Shown here one piece after another: positions 61,813-64,000 of a stretch of 64,000 bases of DNA. The stretch is from Sphingobacteriaceae bacterium. GTDB lineage: Bacteria > Bacteroidota > Bacteroidia > Sphingobacteriales > Sphingobacteriaceae. A program made the position numbers and the translations under genes. Numbering within the stretch: position 1 is the first letter of the stretch; each line of letters starts with the position of its first letter. Location: positions 1 to 64,000 of the forward strand of contig JACMJM010000010.1 of NCBI GenBank assembly GCA_014380615.1. The letters are read 5' to 3'. Under the pieces are notes generated by a model. It did not search any database and was not told the origin of the DNA. It saw only the letters and a program-made list of their open reading frames with translations.

Positions 61813-62417
61813 ATCCGAATTTTTCAGCAAATGCTGTAAACGATTTTAATCTGGTAATGAGAGCCAAAGATGGAGACCAGAAGGCTTATGCTGAATTGAT
61901 GCAGCGTTACAAAGATTCAATTTATTTTATGGCCCTTAAAATGGTCAATAATAAAGATGATTCTATGGATCTTACCGTAGAAACCTTTGGTAAGGCATTC
62001 GAAAATATTGATAAATACAAGCCCGACTTTGCTTTTAGTACCTGGCTTTTCCGGATAGCAACTAATAATTGCATAGACTTTATCCGGAAGAAGAGACTGA
62101 AAATGGTTTCCATTAACTCTATGGTTGATGATGAAGGTGATGAGCGCCCGCTTCAAATCAAGTCGGATACACTTAACCCCGAAGAAACCTCCATCAAAAA
62201 ACAGCAACAGGAGCAGTTAAAAATAATTGTAGATAAACTCCCCCAGCGTTATAAAACATTAATCGTTCTTAGATACTTCGAAGAGCAATCTTATGAAGAA
62301 ATCGCTCAGCAATTAGACTTACCTTTAGGAACTGTTAAGGCACAATTATTCAGGGCACGAGACCTGTTACATAATGTTCTTAGCAGAAGAAAGAAAAATC
62401 CAGGCAGTGAGTTCTGA
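61803..62417 (+). CDS. ECF-type RNA polymerase sigma factor
   Basis: 204 residues. Region 2 (about 20-95: AKDGDQKAYAELMQRYKDSI, AFSTWLFRIATNNCIDFIRK) and region 4 (about 140-195: LPQRYKTLIVLRYFEEQSYE, EIAQQLDLPLGTVKAQLFRA). No anti-sigma gene adjacent. Its end overlaps rsmG by 11 bp, so the pair is co-translated. Confidence 0.9.
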   Translation: MEVNPNFSANAVNDFNLVMRAKDGDQKAYAELMQRYKDSIYFMALKMVNNKDDSMDLTVETFGKAFENIDKYKPDFAFSTWLFRIATNNCIDFIRKKRLKMVSINSMVDDEGDERPLQIKSDTLNPEETSIKKQQQEQLKIIVDKLPQRYKTLIVLRYFEEQSYEEIAQQLDLPLGTVKAQLFRARDLLHNVLSRRKKNPGSEF

Positions 62418-63039
62418 TATCATTTACAAGTATTTTCCTGAATTAACTGAGCTCCAGAAACAGCAGTTTAATCAACTTGAAGAACTGTATCGGTTTTGGA
62501 ACGCCCAGATCAATGTAATTTCCCGTAAGGATATTGATAGTTTATACCTTCACCACATCCTGCATTCTCTCGGTATTGCCAAAGTAATGCCTTTTTTGCC
62601 TGGAGAAAAGGTATTGGATGTAGGAACGGGCGGTGGGTTTCCGGGTATTCCGCTGGCAATTTTATTTCCCGATACTCACTTCCACCTGGTTGATTCTATC
62701 GGGAAAAAAATAAAGGTTGTACAGGAAGTTTCTACAGCAATCGGATTACAAAATCTGGTATCAACACATGCCCGTGCCGAACAGATCAATGATAATTTCA
62801 ATTTTATCATTTCACGGGCTGTTACCCAGTTAAAAGATTTTTATCCCTGGGTGAGAGGCAAGTTTGCCAAAAAACCATTGAACAAACTGCCCAATGGTGT
62901 GCTTTATCTCAAAGGAGGTGATCTAACAGAAGAATTAAAGGATTCGAAATTGAAAGAAGTGCTTCTTTATCCGCTTTCTGAGTATTTCGAAGAAGATTAT
63001 TTCGAAACCAAGTATGTGGTTTATTTTCCGGAGCAATAG
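62407..63039 (+). CDS. rsmG: 16S rRNA (guanine527-N7)-methyltransferase
   Basis: Start taken at GTG 62407 (first residues SSDIIYKYFPEL) because the family begins here; an ATG at 62374 would add 11 residues. 210 residues. AdoMet motif VLDVGTGGGFPGIPLAILFP (about 68-87) and VDSIGKKIKVVQEV, ISRAVTQL. NVISRKDIDSLYLHHILHSL is the RsmG block. Cytoplasmic, ribosome modification. Confidence 0.92.
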   Translation: MSSDIIYKYFPELTELQKQQFNQLEELYRFWNAQINVISRKDIDSLYLHHILHSLGIAKVMPFLPGEKVLDVGTGGGFPGIPLAILFPDTHFHLVDSIGKKIKVVQEVSTAIGLQNLVSTHARAEQINDNFNFIISRAVTQLKDFYPWVRGKFAKKPLNKLPNGVLYLKGGDLTEELKDSKLKEVLLYPLSEYFEEDYFETKYVVYFPEQ

Positions 63040-63046
63040 TTACCAC

Positions 63047-63074
63047 TTTGTTTTAATCAAATCAAAGTAATTTG
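63047..63074 (+). promoter_or_regulatory. Candidate promoter of dprA
   Basis: TTTG (63047-63050), 17 bp, then TAATTTG (63068-63074), a one-base-short version of TAnnTTTG, 28 bp before the start codon. Confidence 0.35.
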
Positions 63075-63101
63075 CTATGTTAGCTCATTACATCTAAACC
63101 T

Positions 63102-64000
63102 ATGTCGCTCTTTCATCAAATTGCATTAACCCTTATTCCTGGTGTCGGCTCTGTTAACTCGCGTTTATTATTAAAACATTTCGGTAGTGCCGAAGATGTT
63201 TTTAAGGCCAAAAAATCCCAGTTGCTTTTAATTCCAGGAATAGGAGAGAAGACCGCCTCGAGCATTCTTCAGCATGATTTTTTTGAGCGGGTTGAAAAGG
63301 AAATGGACTTTATAGAGAAATATAAGATCCGAGCTTTTTTTTACACTTCAGAAGATTATCCCAAACGTTTAAAAAACTGTTACGATGCTCCAATACTTTT
63401 GTATTATAAAGGTAACGCAGATTTGAATAGTTCGCGGGTGGTAAGTATTGTTGGTACCAGAAATGCAACGCAGTACGGAAAAGAGCTTACAAATATGTTA
63501 GTTGATGAGCTTAAAAAGCACAATGTTCTGGTAGTTAGTGGCTTGGCTTATGGTATAGACGCAATGGCGCATAAAGCCTGTTTGAGGCAGAATATGCCTA
63601 CGGTAGGAGTTGTAGGCCATGGTTTGGACAGGATTTATCCTGCGCAGCATCGTGCATTGGCCGAAAAAATGATTAGTGAGGGAGGTTTACTCACCGAATT
63701 TCCATCTCAAACTAATCCAGATCGGGAGAATTTTCCGAAACGAAATCGAATAGTTGCCGGTATGGCCGATGCTACCGTAATTGTAGAAGCCAGTTTAACC
63801 GGCGGGGCCTTAATTACAGCAGAGCTTGCAAACTCCTATAACCGTGATGTTTTTTCTTTCCCCGGAAACGTAAATGAAGAGTTTTCGGCAGGCTGCAATT
63901 TCCTTATCAAGACCAACAGGGCCAACCTCATAACCAGCGCGAAAGATTTAGAATACATATTAGGCTGGGTTAACTATCAGTCGAAAGACGAGAAAAAGCA
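63102..64000 (+). CDS. dprA: DNA-processing protein DprA (partial)
   Basis: ATG at 63102; the frame stays open to the window edge (299 codons seen of about 365 usual). Loads RecA on incoming single-stranded DNA in transformation. N-terminal helix-hairpin-helix parts (LTLIPGVGSVNSRLLLKHFG; LLLIPGIGEKTASSI), then the Rossmann DprA core: SIVGTRNATQYGKELT, VSGLAYGIDAMAHKACL, FPKRNRIVAGMADATVIVEA, GGALITAELANSYNRDVFSF. The C-terminal winged helix is outside the window. Confidence 0.92.
   Translation, partial: MSLFHQIALTLIPGVGSVNSRLLLKHFGSAEDVFKAKKSQLLLIPGIGEKTASSILQHDFFERVEKEMDFIEKYKIRAFFYTSEDYPKRLKNCYDAPILLYYKGNADLNSSRVVSIVGTRNATQYGKELTNMLVDELKKHNVLVVSGLAYGIDAMAHKACLRQNMPTVGVVGHGLDRIYPAQHRALAEKMISEGGLLTEFPSQTNPDRENFPKRNRIVAGMADATVIVEASLTGGALITAELANSYNRDVFSFPGNVNEEFSAGCNFLIKTNRANLITSAKDLEYILGWVNYQSKDEKK

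Overview
The window reads as chromosome of a Bacteroidota bacterium, most likely family Sphingobacteriaceae (Pedobacter-like). The reasons are the lipoprotein-type TamL next to TamB, a one-piece SecDF, a long (315-residue) NusB, a PUR/DUF3276 protein, a DUF5522 protein, scarce Shine-Dalgarno sequences and promoters of the Bacteroidota type (TTTG / TAnnTTTG). The family-level call is inference from gene content; no rRNA is present. Most of the window is ordinary core genome on both strands. Clear accessory elements sit at about 1-3.8 kb, 26.4-28.3 kb, 40.2-40.8 kb and 51.2-51.9 kb.

Layout. 1-3.8 kb: an integron-like gene-cassette array. Four short co-oriented genes (one cut by the window edge) are separated by about 74-bp imperfect palindromes, with a tyrosine recombinase at the head of the array. 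4.0-11.4 kb: tamL-tamB envelope module. 11.5-20.3 kb: serine hydrolase, phosphomannose isomerase, GH35 beta-galactosidase, a small ECF sigma operon and an HD hydrolase, with several intergenic repeats. 20.4-23.4 kb: cysteine synthesis (serine acetyltransferase and cysteine synthase B) and small membrane proteins. 24.1 kb: tRNA-Arg(CCG). 25.1-30.6 kb: YchF, a WYL-regulator group, a MITE-like repeat, a PUR protein and an MsbA-like ABC exporter. 30.7-36.7 kb: a forward run (leucine dehydrogenase, NusB, DUF1573 lipoprotein, YajC, YbbR, CoaE, a beta-lactamase-fold nuclease, DUF5522, MarR). 36.7-47.5 kb: ZIP transporter, PAP2, methyltransferase, GlmM, a four-helix (S23) gene between low-complexity arrays, cysteine desulfurase, an acidic/basic protein pair, AccD, FbaA, HMG-CoA lyase and NDH-2. 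47.6-56.7 kb: SecDF, DHFR and ThyA split by a REP-associated transposase, IspE, LapA-like, and a large surface protein with an HExxH motif. 57.4-64 kb: EamA transporter, LptF/G-type permease, Tgt, glycosyltransferase, ECF sigma, RsmG and the start of DprA.

The most interesting part is the left end. Three inter-gene sites (283-356, 965-1038, 1536-1609) each consist of two 7-bp cores around exactly 60 bp of conserved hairpin sequence. The two ends of each cassette are complementary to each other (about 15 bp) and differ between cassettes, as expected if each cassette had been a circle closed at its own palindromic site. A fourth site beside the recombinase gene has only one core, like an attI site. 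The recombinase lacks the insertion that marks classical IntI enzymes and carries three tryptophan-rich repeats at its N-terminus. Its promoter carries a dyad with the same arm sequence as the sites.
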